Assembly (NCBI GenBank): GCA_022821965.1
Contig: JAJECN010000010.1
Location: 124,001-188,000, forward strand
Length of the DNA stretch: 64,000 bases
Direction of reading: 5' to 3'
From: Candidatus Poribacteria bacterium
GTDB taxonomy: Bacteria > Poribacteria > WGA-4E > WGA-3G
The position numbers and the translations under genes were made by a program. Below the pieces are notes generated by a model. That model was given only the letters and a program-made list of their open reading frames with translations. It was not told the origin of the DNA and searched no databases. Positions within the stretch are counted from its first letter, which is position 1; each line of letters starts with the position of its first letter. Below, in pieces: positions 56,306 to 63,385 of this stretch.

Positions 56306-57025
56306 TTACTTAGCGCGCTTGATCCGTGCCCACGTTGTGGCGAGTTTTCCAATCGGTTGGACATCCGCTGGATCGTCCATTACGAATTCATCGGGTTCTT
56401 TCTGATGGTCAGAGAGTCGCAATCCATCAACGACACAATTCGTCGGGAATTTCGGATCCGGCGGCGAGGCGTTGTTAATCTCAAAGGTTTCCGCGAAGAC
56501 GGTGGGTCCCTTTTTGAAGGGAGCTTCACCTTCGAGCTTGCCATCTAAGTAAAGTTTCAAGCCATCGGGTCCCCATGTTCCTGCCATGTGATGATGGTCC
56601 CCCGTTTTCCAGTTGAGTTTAGCACTGTTGGCGTTGTGCCATGATCCAGCACTTTTAATCCGCATCTGTGCGATCCCACCACTGTTGAACTGCAGGAATA
56701 CGGCATCAGTGCCGCGTTTGTAAGTCATAAAGGTGAAAAGCTCACCATTGATTTGGCTGGCATCCAACCCCATTGTTACCCACAATTCAACGGTGCCTTC
56801 ATCGAGGTTGACGAACCGATCTTCCACGGGGAAGTGGATAACATCGCCAACCGCTTCGCTGACAAAACCGTTACCAAATTTACCGGGCTTGAAACTCCCG
56901 CCATCAACGGTGCCGCCTTCTTTTTCTACTTCCGCTTTACTCTCCAATGCAGAAAAGAAGGTCTCCTCTGCCATAGCTACAGAGGCGCAAAGCAACGTGA
57001 TCGCTAAAAGACATAACATTCTCAT
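56306..57025 (-). CDS. Secreted LamG/concanavalin A-like protein with conserved tail
   Basis: ATG (57023-57025) with AGGAGG upstream on the minus strand. 239 residues: signal peptide (MLCLLAITLLCASVAMA), then a jelly roll (FFSALESKAEVEKEGGTVDGGSFKPGKFGNGFVSEAVGDVIHF, GTVELWVTMGLDASQI, HHHMAGTWGPDGLKLYLDGKLEGEAPF, CVVDGLRLSDHQKEPDEFV). C-terminus: GKLATTWARIKRAK, the shared tail. It lies 60 bp before the sialidase gene on the same strand, so the pair may be one transcript and work on the same glycans. Confidence 0.83.
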   Translation of the reverse strand: MRMLCLLAITLLCASVAMAEETFFSALESKAEVEKEGGTVDGGSFKPGKFGNGFVSEAVGDVIHFPVEDRFVNLDEGTVELWVTMGLDASQINGELFTFMTYKRGTDAVFLQFNSGGIAQMRIKSAGSWHNANSAKLNWKTGDHHHMAGTWGPDGLKLYLDGKLEGEAPFKKGPTVFAETFEINNASPPDPKFPTNCVVDGLRLSDHQKEPDEFVMDDPADVQPIGKLATTWARIKRAK

Positions 57026-57167
57026 AAGACATCCTCCTATTTAGGTTGAAGGTTTCGGTTAAATAATGATGTGTGAACTGGTATTTTCACTGCATATATT
57101 ATAACATATCTATTGCAAAAATGATAATATTCGATTATCGTCTCCAAAGGCTTTGAGCAATGCCCTC

Positions 57168-57965
57168 TCATTTTGGCTTTGTAGAGAGAGCATACACATA
57201 AGGCGAACTCAACTGTTGGTTTGGTACGCGAAGTCCCGCGAGTAGATTACCAACGACAATATCCGTTAGATTGACGAACTTACAAAGCACTTCGTGCCCC
57301 CATCTACCGATGACTGCTCGCCACGGGGAATAATCAACAACGCTCAGCTTCAACGGACCGCCTGTATACCCAAACTCTGTGACCTGAAATCCTGTGTCTC
57401 GTAATGCTGCATCGAGATCAGTCGGCAGGATTACCTTGTGTGTCGCGAGGAGTTTCGGACTCGCGACGCGGGCGATCGGCGTATACATACCGCGCAGATT
57501 CGGTGTTACCGTGAGCATTGTTCCACCCGGTTTAAGAAGGTTATACATCTCCTCCAAGATCGCTTGTGGTGTATCGAAATGTTCAATTAACCCCATTGAA
57601 TAAACGAAATCAAAAGTTGCATGCTGGTTTTTGGCAAATGTGAACAAATCTTCACAGATGATTGTGCCGTTCGCCGCGGCAAGGGCAAGGTTCCGTTGTG
57701 CAAGTTGACACCCCAACTCCGAAAAATCAACGCCGTAACACTCGCTTTCATAATTCTGGGCGAGATAAGGGAGCCACAACGAATCGGCGCATCCTAACTC
57801 AATTAACGTCGGTTGCCTAAAGTCTGAAAGTGCTCGATCGAACAACTTAGCGAGTTGACGGTTCGCCACATAAGCCCATCGTAGGTGACGAACTTTATGT
57901 TGTTGCCCATCCCAGAGGGTCGTCCAATAGGATTCATCTGTCAAGGGTTTAACTTGCGAATCCAT
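57168..57965 (-). CDS. Class I SAM-dependent methyltransferase
   Basis: ATG (57963-57965) immediately after the DUF2851 stop, with GAGGAAGG in the end of that gene. 265 residues: ESYWTTLWDGQQHKVRHLRWAYVANRQLAKLF, motif I TLIELGCADSLWLPYLAQNYESECYGVDFSELG, motif II ATFDFVYSMGLIEHFDTPQAILEEMYNLLKPGGTMLTVTPNL. It has the general Methyltransf_25/23 layout used for small molecules or lipids. A short hydrophobic stretch near the C-terminus (FVNLTDIVVGNLLAGL) may be amphipathic. Substrate unknown. It ends the minus-strand run thiE, DUF2851, methyltransferase. Confidence 0.86.
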   Translation of the reverse strand: MDSQVKPLTDESYWTTLWDGQQHKVRHLRWAYVANRQLAKLFDRALSDFRQPTLIELGCADSLWLPYLAQNYESECYGVDFSELGCQLAQRNLALAAANGTIICEDLFTFAKNQHATFDFVYSMGLIEHFDTPQAILEEMYNLLKPGGTMLTVTPNLRGMYTPIARVASPKLLATHKVILPTDLDAALRDTGFQVTEFGYTGGPLKLSVVDYSPWRAVIGRWGHEVLCKFVNLTDIVVGNLLAGLRVPNQQLSSPYVYALSTKPK

Positions 57966-57966
57966 A

Positions 57967-59442
57967 CTAACCTTCCTCTGGAAGAACTGCATCGTGTTCC
58001 AAAATAGGGCATAGATCGCAGAGCCAATCCGCACAATAGTTTTTATGGAGACGGAGGATGCCTTGCTCAATTTTAGCTGTTGGTTTCAGGTGCCGCATCT
58101 GCTGTGCCTCTGTTGTGAAAATCTGTTCGTCAATTTTTCGGATAATCTTGTTCCCTGTTGACTTGGAACCAGTGCTGTAGAGTCGTAGAATCGCCTCCTG
58201 CAATGTCTGGCTCTCCGCCTCGACAGCCCAAACGTAGGCAGCTGGTAAAATTTTATTGATGATGATGTCCACAGCCCGAGCATCGCCAATTAGAGCTGCT
58301 TTACGGGCACCGCCTGTGCCGAAATCGAAATGTGTTTCCCAGTAGCCGATGGGTTCGAGCATCAGCAGTGCACGAAGTTTTTTTTCAATGGTTCGTAATA
58401 GTTTTGGTGTATCTACATCTGCCGCCTTTTCACAGGTTGGCAGAAAGTACATCATGAGGCTGCCGTGGCAAGCGTGAATGAGTTGACTCATCGCAGCGAT
58501 GCGTCGGGTAGGACGGTTAACAGGTCTTCCTGTAAAGCTCCAGCGTGCTTCTGTCATGCGTGCGGGGAGTTCGGCGTATTCTGAAGCGCGCCACAATTCT
58601 TCTAATGCGATAACATTGGGATCGTTTGTTACTTCAGATGGGAATGATTTCTCTCGTTGTGAGGGTAGGAGTCCAGCAACGCCGAAGAGGGTCGCCTGAA
58701 TTTCTAACGCTGATTTCTCGTCAAGATCAGTAAAAGGAACATGCTGTGCCAACTCGCGAAATGCCTTGCTATTCCGTTCATACCCGAGTGCCTCCATGAT
58801 ACCTTCATAGAGAAGTTGCTCGAAATCGAGGCGCGTTCTTAACAGGCGTATTGATTCAGCCTTTTCCAGGAACCGTTCACGTCCCAAAGATTCAAAAACG
58901 TTTTTCAGCACCTCCATGTTCAGTTGTTTCCCCGTTATTCTACAACGTCCGTCAGTTGTTTCTGGGGCTTGACTATCATCGTATAGATCCCCTGTATCTA
59001 CGGCGACCCATTTCAGCAATTCAAGGGTTGAGACGCGTTTATTGTTCTGAAGCCGCGTCCGTAGGTTGAAGTCATCGTTAAAAAACACGGCATGCAGAAT
59101 AACGCGATTATATCTGGAGTTGAGATGATGTTTGTGTGCATACCACTCCGAAGATCGGACATGAATTTCGACATCACCGACCTGAAGTTTTCCATCAATT
59201 TCGATCTCAGCGTGCATAAAATCGGGACCTTCGTTATGGTTCCAGACACCCGGTTTTAGGACGCGAATGGGTCGTCGGTCAATCGTCTCCATGTTGGTAT
59301 TGAAAAAGCGTTGCTCCTGCCACAATTTCTGAACGAACGCCTCGTCAATTTTATCCAAGTCAGGCTTATAGGTTTCGTCAATTTCTCTGAAAAGTTTAAG
59401 GACATCCTCAAGTGTGGTTATATCGTCCATATCGGTTTCCAT
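57967..59442 (-). CDS. DUF2851 family protein
   Basis: ATG (59440-59442) chosen; ATG at 59430 gives MDDITTL and is equally possible. 491 residues, typical DUF2851 length. Signature: VLKPGVWNHNEGPDFMHAEIEIDGKLQVGDVEIHVRSSEWYAHKHHLNSRYNRVILHAVFFND (G-P-D-F and G-D-V-E-I-H blocks), then FLEKAESIRLLRTRLDFEQLLYEGIMEALGYERNSKAFRELA and a C-terminal cysteine cluster (LHKNYCADWLCDLCPILEHD). The D-F and E-I-H residues look like a restriction-endonuclease-like or metal site, and the cysteines a metal or Fe-S site, but the function is unknown. Confidence 0.85.
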   Translation of the reverse strand: METDMDDITTLEDVLKLFREIDETYKPDLDKIDEAFVQKLWQEQRFFNTNMETIDRRPIRVLKPGVWNHNEGPDFMHAEIEIDGKLQVGDVEIHVRSSEWYAHKHHLNSRYNRVILHAVFFNDDFNLRTRLQNNKRVSTLELLKWVAVDTGDLYDDSQAPETTDGRCRITGKQLNMEVLKNVFESLGRERFLEKAESIRLLRTRLDFEQLLYEGIMEALGYERNSKAFRELAQHVPFTDLDEKSALEIQATLFGVAGLLPSQREKSFPSEVTNDPNVIALEELWRASEYAELPARMTEARWSFTGRPVNRPTRRIAAMSQLIHACHGSLMMYFLPTCEKAADVDTPKLLRTIEKKLRALLMLEPIGYWETHFDFGTGGARKAALIGDARAVDIIINKILPAAYVWAVEAESQTLQEAILRLYSTGSKSTGNKIIRKIDEQIFTTEAQQMRHLKPTAKIEQGILRLHKNYCADWLCDLCPILEHDAVLPEEG

Positions 59443-59452
59443 TTGTTTCGGT

Positions 59453-60082
59453 TTACTTCGCCCCTTGGATTTCGTTGAGCAATGCCTGTGTTGCGATATT
59501 TGGTTCGGAGTGCGCACAAACAGCGGAGATTACCGCGATGCCGTGTGCCCCTGCTTGGATGACTTCGCCCGCGGTTTCCACGCTAATACCGCCGATAGCG
59601 ATGACAGGGCATGCTGCGATGTCGCACATTCGGCGAAGTCGTTCTAATCCTTTCGCTGCTTCAGCATCCGGTTTTGAAAAAGTGCCGTAGATGGGTCCGA
59701 ATCCGATATAGTCGGCACCTTCTGTAATTGCTTCAAGTATTTTTTCTTCGGTTCTGGCGGATGCACCGATGATGGCTTCTGTAGGTAGGATTCGTCTCCC
59801 GATGGAGACAGGCATGTCGTCTTGTCCAAAATGCGTGCCCGTTGCTCCGACAGCCAGCGCGATGTCGGCTCTGTCGTTCACGATCAATGGCACACTGTGC
59901 CGTGTGCATACGGTTTGCATCTGTTGTGCGATTGCTACCAATTCACGCGTCGTTCCGTGTTTCTGCCGGAATTGCACCGTATCCGCGCCGCCTTCGATTG
60001 CGAGTTCCGCCAGTTCCGCGTGTGTAAATTGAGATTGCAGCGTTGTATCCGTGATGACGTGTAGAACGCCGATGTTTTTCAT
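59453..60082 (-). CDS. thiE: Thiamine phosphate synthase
   Basis: 209 residues from ATG (60080-60082). TIM barrel with all ThiE marks: LHVITDTTLQ, GGADTVQFRQKHGTTRELVAIA (R-Q-K), LIVNDRADIALAVGATGTHFGQDDMP, IIGASARTEEKILEAITEGADYIGFGPIYGTFSKPDA and VIAIGGISVETAGEVIQAGAHGIAVISAV. It couples HMP-PP and THZ-P to thiamine monophosphate. No other thi gene is nearby. The DUF2851 gene follows 10 bp downstream, so it is probably co-transcribed. Confidence 0.95.
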   Translation of the reverse strand: MKNIGVLHVITDTTLQSQFTHAELAELAIEGGADTVQFRQKHGTTRELVAIAQQMQTVCTRHSVPLIVNDRADIALAVGATGTHFGQDDMPVSIGRRILPTEAIIGASARTEEKILEAITEGADYIGFGPIYGTFSKPDAEAAKGLERLRRMCDIAACPVIAIGGISVETAGEVIQAGAHGIAVISAVCAHSEPNIATQALLNEIQGAK

Positions 60083-60118
60083 GTTGGCATGTCACCCAAA
60101 ATGTGATAAATTATAATC

Positions 60119-60270
60119 ATCGGTTGTCAGTTTTCAGTTCGGTTTTTCTGCGAAGAACCTTTCAGTTGTCAGTTAAAGAGGGTTGCTATGGCAGTAACAT
60201 ACTTTCTAACTGCTACAAGAGGTTAACTCTCACTACGAAGAGAACCAACTGGTAACTGACGACTCCTAAT
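60119..60270. repeat. Third CAGTTATCAG-type palindromic spacer
   Basis: Left: CGGTTGTCAGTTTTCAGTTCGG and CTTTCAGTTGTCAGTTAAAG. Right: GGTTAACTCTC and AACTGGTAACTGACGACTCC. The middle is GGTTGCTATGGCAGTAACA...TGCTACAAGAGG. Order and motifs parallel 51222-51340 (TCAGTT units, then GGCAGTAAC/GCCACAAG-like core, then TAACTGACGACT). It is the same repeat family in a different place. Confidence 0.6.
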
Positions 60271-60298
60271 TTAGTATATCACACTTGGGAGGTACTTT

Positions 60299-60937
60299 GT
60301 GAGTAATTTATTATTTGAATCAGGAGATAAGGTGCTGTTTATCGGGGACAGTATTACGGATTGTGGGCGACGGGATGCGCATGCCGCTCCATTGGGGAAT
60401 GGCTATGTCCGCAAAATAACTGAACTTATCACTGCAAAATATCCTGAACGTCATATCACATACATCAATAAAGGCATCGGTGGCGATATCGTTGAGGGTT
60501 TAGAAAGTCGATGGGACGTCGATGTGATTGACGAAAAACCGAAATGGCTCTCGGTGAAAATCGGCATTAACAATGCGAGTCGGCAACACGGGGAAGGGAT
60601 TTCGACAGAGGATTACTTGCCGGTTTGGGAAGCGTGTTATCGGCGGATTCTCACGCGTGCGAAAACTGAATTAGATGCCTCACTTTTTCTATTTGAAATT
60701 TTTTATATTGAAGAAGATGTTGACGCGCCGCGTCCATTGGCTGTTGATGCTTACAATGAAAGTATTCACAGGCTCGCGGGAGAATTTGATGCAAGACTGA
60801 TACCCACGAATACCGCTTTTGATAGTGCTGTCGCTGCTCGTCCCGGCGCGCTCTGGACAACCCAAGATGGCGTTCATCCGAATGCAGAGGGACATACTTT
60901 GATGGCGTTGGAATTCCTCAAGCAAGCAGCGTGGTAA
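60299..60937 (+). CDS. SGNH/GDSL-type hydrolase
   Basis: GTG 60299 with GGGAGG and 6-nt spacing. 212 residues. Catalytic serine in LFIGDSITDCGRRD (block I), an oxyanion glycine in INKGIGGDIVEGLESR (block II), IGINNASRQHGEGIS (block III, G-x-N) and Asp-His in TTQDGVHPNAEGHTLMALEFLKQ (block V). No signal peptide. It removes acyl or acetyl groups from a carbohydrate or lipid. It stands alone on the plus strand between two minus-strand runs. Confidence 0.92.
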   Translation: MSNLLFESGDKVLFIGDSITDCGRRDAHAAPLGNGYVRKITELITAKYPERHITYINKGIGGDIVEGLESRWDVDVIDEKPKWLSVKIGINNASRQHGEGISTEDYLPVWEACYRRILTRAKTELDASLFLFEIFYIEEDVDAPRPLAVDAYNESIHRLAGEFDARLIPTNTAFDSAVAARPGALWTTQDGVHPNAEGHTLMALEFLKQAAW

Positions 60938-60977
60938 ACTGTCCTCGTGGACGCGCTTTGCGGAACAGCGTTTGCTG

Positions 60978-61838
60978 CTACGGTGAAACTGCTTTGGCTT
61001 GGCGTTTCAACGTTTGGATGAGTTTCTGTTCGTGGTTTTTGTTGTGTTCGGAAGCGAGTTGTCGAGCATTGATGCGGTTACCCCAGTAGAATTGCCATCC
61101 GACTAAAGCGATACCGGTGCAGTCAACGTATCGGCGTTCACGAATTGCATCTACCGCAAGATAGATGAACGTTCCGCTCAGGGCTGCCGCGAGGATACCT
61201 TCTTTAACGCTCCCGACATAAATCTGCCCACTCCCAGGGACAATTGTGGAGAGCCATTCTGCCATTTGTGGTGATTTGTGTGGCAGCAGGGTTTCTTTAA
61301 GGAGCATGTCTGCCAATTGACGCGCCTCTTTTCTCTGCGACGTATCAATCTGAAGCGTATCCACTCGCCGTAGTTCTGTAATAGCCTTGTTCCAGTCGTT
61401 CGTATGGATGTAACACCAACCGCGCAGATAGTGCGCTGCTGCCTCGACTTCTGTGTGCTCGTTTATGTGCAGGAGTTCAAAGAGCGTGGTCCGTGCCAGT
61501 GAATACGCGCCTGAATCAAATTGGAGTTGTCCAATCATCAATTGACTCTGAAACCGGAAAGGTGAATTTGGGTGGGCAGCTAAGAATTCATGAAACAGAC
61601 GTTCAGCACGGTCGGGTTCGTTTTGGTAATAATAACTCTGCGCGATCCGATAATCCGCTACATCCGTGAATTCTGTATTAGGTTGGTAAAATAGAAAGCG
61701 TTTATACTCACGCCTCGCTGCTTGATAGTCGCCCGATTTAAAAAGTTGCTCAGCGTAACTGTATTGCTGGATCGTTTCTTCAGCAGTCCCACTTGTCGCA
61801 AAGACTATGATGGAGATTAAAAGGCTTGCAGTTGTCAT
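60978..61838 (-). CDS. TPR protein with C-terminal PGSGQxY membrane domain (paralog 2)
   Basis: ATG (61836-61838) lies 1 bp after the stop of the preceding gene (TGATATG), so the two are translated together. 286 residues: signal peptide (TTASLLISIIVFATSGTA), then TPR-like helices (QYSYAEQLFKSGDYQAARREYKRFLFYQPN, DRAERLFHEFLAAHPNSPF, EAAAHYLRGWCYIHTNDWNKAITELR), and a membrane-associated end starting STIVPGSGQIYVGSVKEGILAAALSGTFIYLAVDAI. The P-G-S-G-Q-x-Y motif is also in the paralog at 61840. These may scaffold outer-envelope assembly; the family is not named here. Confidence 0.78.
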   Translation of the reverse strand: MTTASLLISIIVFATSGTAEETIQQYSYAEQLFKSGDYQAARREYKRFLFYQPNTEFTDVADYRIAQSYYYQNEPDRAERLFHEFLAAHPNSPFRFQSQLMIGQLQFDSGAYSLARTTLFELLHINEHTEVEAAAHYLRGWCYIHTNDWNKAITELRRVDTLQIDTSQRKEARQLADMLLKETLLPHKSPQMAEWLSTIVPGSGQIYVGSVKEGILAAALSGTFIYLAVDAIRERRYVDCTGIALVGWQFYWGNRINARQLASEHNKNHEQKLIQTLKRQAKAVSP

Positions 61839-61839
61839 A

Positions 61840-62856
61840 TCAGAACTTGGATTTCCATAGGACGAGTGCTATCTGATCTTTCGGAGGCGATAGTGTCCCG
61901 AATAACCCTGAATCTCGGATTTCTTGTTGGAGTCGATTGCGAAAGTGTCGCTCCTGTTGGATGTTGAAGGTTCGTGCCGTCTGAACACTCTGATAGATAC
62001 TGTTTCCATAGAGAAACAGCCCAAGCACGCCAATAGGGACGGCAACTTCGTAACGTTCTTGGTCAGCGTAATAGAAGCTTGCACTCCCTAATACTGCTAC
62101 ACTCACAAAGGCGTAGAGACCGTTCATTGTTCGTCCGCTATAAACCTGTCCACTCCCCGGGACCAACGCTGAAAGCACGCCTGCAACCGTCGGAAAACGG
62201 TGCGGCAGCGTGTCAACATCTTTGACTGTCCGTGCTAATCTATCGCTGACTTTGGCGAAAGGACTCTCCGGGTAAGTTAAAAAAACCTCGTTCCACACGC
62301 TGCTTGCTTGTGCCCATTCTCCCTTGTCTATGTGAAGCATCCCAATTGTAAAATGCGCGCGGGGTGCCAAACTGCTCTCCTTGTGTTCCGAGAGAAAACG
62401 TGTGAGTGATGCGATCCCTTGCGCGCTATCTCCTAAAAGAACATGACACTGCGCGATATTATTTTTCGCACGCGCGACGAGAACACTTTTCGGATATGTG
62501 TCAATCAGAAGTTGATAAGCACGGATCGCGTTTTCCAGCTTACCTGCGTTCTGATAAGATGCGGCAACGCGAAATGCTATGAAGTCAATTTGGGGAGCGT
62601 CCGGATCTGAAAAGAGGAGTCGCTTATACTCGTGAGCGGCGTTAAGGTAATCACCCTCTTGGAAGAGCGAATCTGCAAAATAGCGATCAGCGTTCAGCAC
62701 TCGGAAACCATCAGCAGGGAGAATCTCTTTACTGACTGCTGATTGCTGGCTGCCGATAGCCATTCCAGTGGGTAAGGAGAATACCCAAAGAAAAATAAGA
62801 GGCAAGGCACAACTCACATGCCTATATTGTGTTGAAACAGAGAAAATGGTTTTCAT
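61840..62856 (-). CDS. TPR protein with C-terminal PGSGQxY membrane domain (paralog 1)
   Basis: ATG overlaps the cvpA stop by ATGA (62853-62856). 338 residues: signal peptide (ALPLIFLWVFSLPTGMA), then the segment GSQQSAVSKE, which translates a repeat of the CAGTCAG family, then four TPR-like units (ADSLFQEGDYLNAAHEYKRLLFSDPDAP, LENAIRAYQLLIDTYPKSVLVARAKNNIAQCHVLLGD, GIASLTRFLSEHKES, WAQASSVWNEVFLTYPES) and the membrane end LSALVPGSGQVYSGRTMNGLYAFVSVAVLGSASFYYADQE, followed by VLGLFLYGNSIYQSVQTARTFNIQQ. The two paralogs arose by tandem duplication and share the same domain order. Confidence 0.8.
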   Translation of the reverse strand: MKTIFSVSTQYRHVSCALPLIFLWVFSLPTGMAIGSQQSAVSKEILPADGFRVLNADRYFADSLFQEGDYLNAAHEYKRLLFSDPDAPQIDFIAFRVAASYQNAGKLENAIRAYQLLIDTYPKSVLVARAKNNIAQCHVLLGDSAQGIASLTRFLSEHKESSLAPRAHFTIGMLHIDKGEWAQASSVWNEVFLTYPESPFAKVSDRLARTVKDVDTLPHRFPTVAGVLSALVPGSGQVYSGRTMNGLYAFVSVAVLGSASFYYADQERYEVAVPIGVLGLFLYGNSIYQSVQTARTFNIQQERHFRNRLQQEIRDSGLFGTLSPPKDQIALVLWKSKF

Positions 62857-63347
62857 TCGGTATCGAGTTGCTTTTGCACATGTTCTTTACCGACCGCCCA
62901 AACGTTATTACCGATGTCCATGAGTTGTGGAGCAAAACGAGAATTTGCGATCTCGTTTTTAAGACCGTCGCCCCCGTATATGTTGAGTAAGATAAGTGTG
63001 GCAGCGATAACAAGTCCACCTGAAGCAATACCGAAGCAGAGCCCAAGCAAACGGTTTACCCAGCCCAGAACTCCCTTTTCAAGAATCCGCTGGATACGCT
63101 CAAAGAGTGAGTCAACAAGAATAGAAGTGGCGAGTACAAGGGCAACAATGCTTAGCCATTTTGCCCAAGTGGGATCCTTCACGAACTTTTGGAGAAACAT
63201 CGCGAGTTGGCTCCAAAATTGACAGGCGATAAAGAAACCCAAGCCGATAACGAATACACCCCATACACTTCGGGTGAAACCAGCCCGGCAGCAACTTACG
63301 CCAGCCAACCCAACAAGAATGAGAATACCGATATCGAGTTTCGTCAT
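62853..63347 (-). CDS. cvpA: CvpA family membrane protein
   Basis: 164 residues from ATG (63345-63347). It has four hydrophobic segments: DIGILILVGLAGVSCCRAGFTRSVWGVFVIGLGFFIACQFW, WLSIVALVLATSILVDSLF and LLGLCFGIASGGLVIAATLILLNIY. The early D-x-x-x-L-x-x-x-x-x-x-G-x-x-R/G-x-x-x-x-x-x pattern and the later R-x-L-G-x-x-F-G motif (NRLLGLCFGIASG) mark CvpA. CvpA proteins are needed for colicin V export and for envelope homeostasis in gut bacteria. The gene sits between a HExxH peptidase upstream and two TPR genes downstream, an operon order suggesting envelope maintenance. Confidence 0.85.
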   Translation of the reverse strand: MTKLDIGILILVGLAGVSCCRAGFTRSVWGVFVIGLGFFIACQFWSQLAMFLQKFVKDPTWAKWLSIVALVLATSILVDSLFERIQRILEKGVLGWVNRLLGLCFGIASGGLVIAATLILLNIYGGDGLKNEIANSRFAPQLMDIGNNVWAVGKEHVQKQLDTE

Positions 63348-63385
63348 TTTAGATGTTTCAGTATGGGAGATTTGCGAACTGTGCC

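Noticed and set aside
55178-57025. Polysaccharide utilisation locus of the SusC/SusD type
   Set aside because: Sialidase and LamG genes are present but there is no TonB-dependent SusC or SusD homolog in the window.
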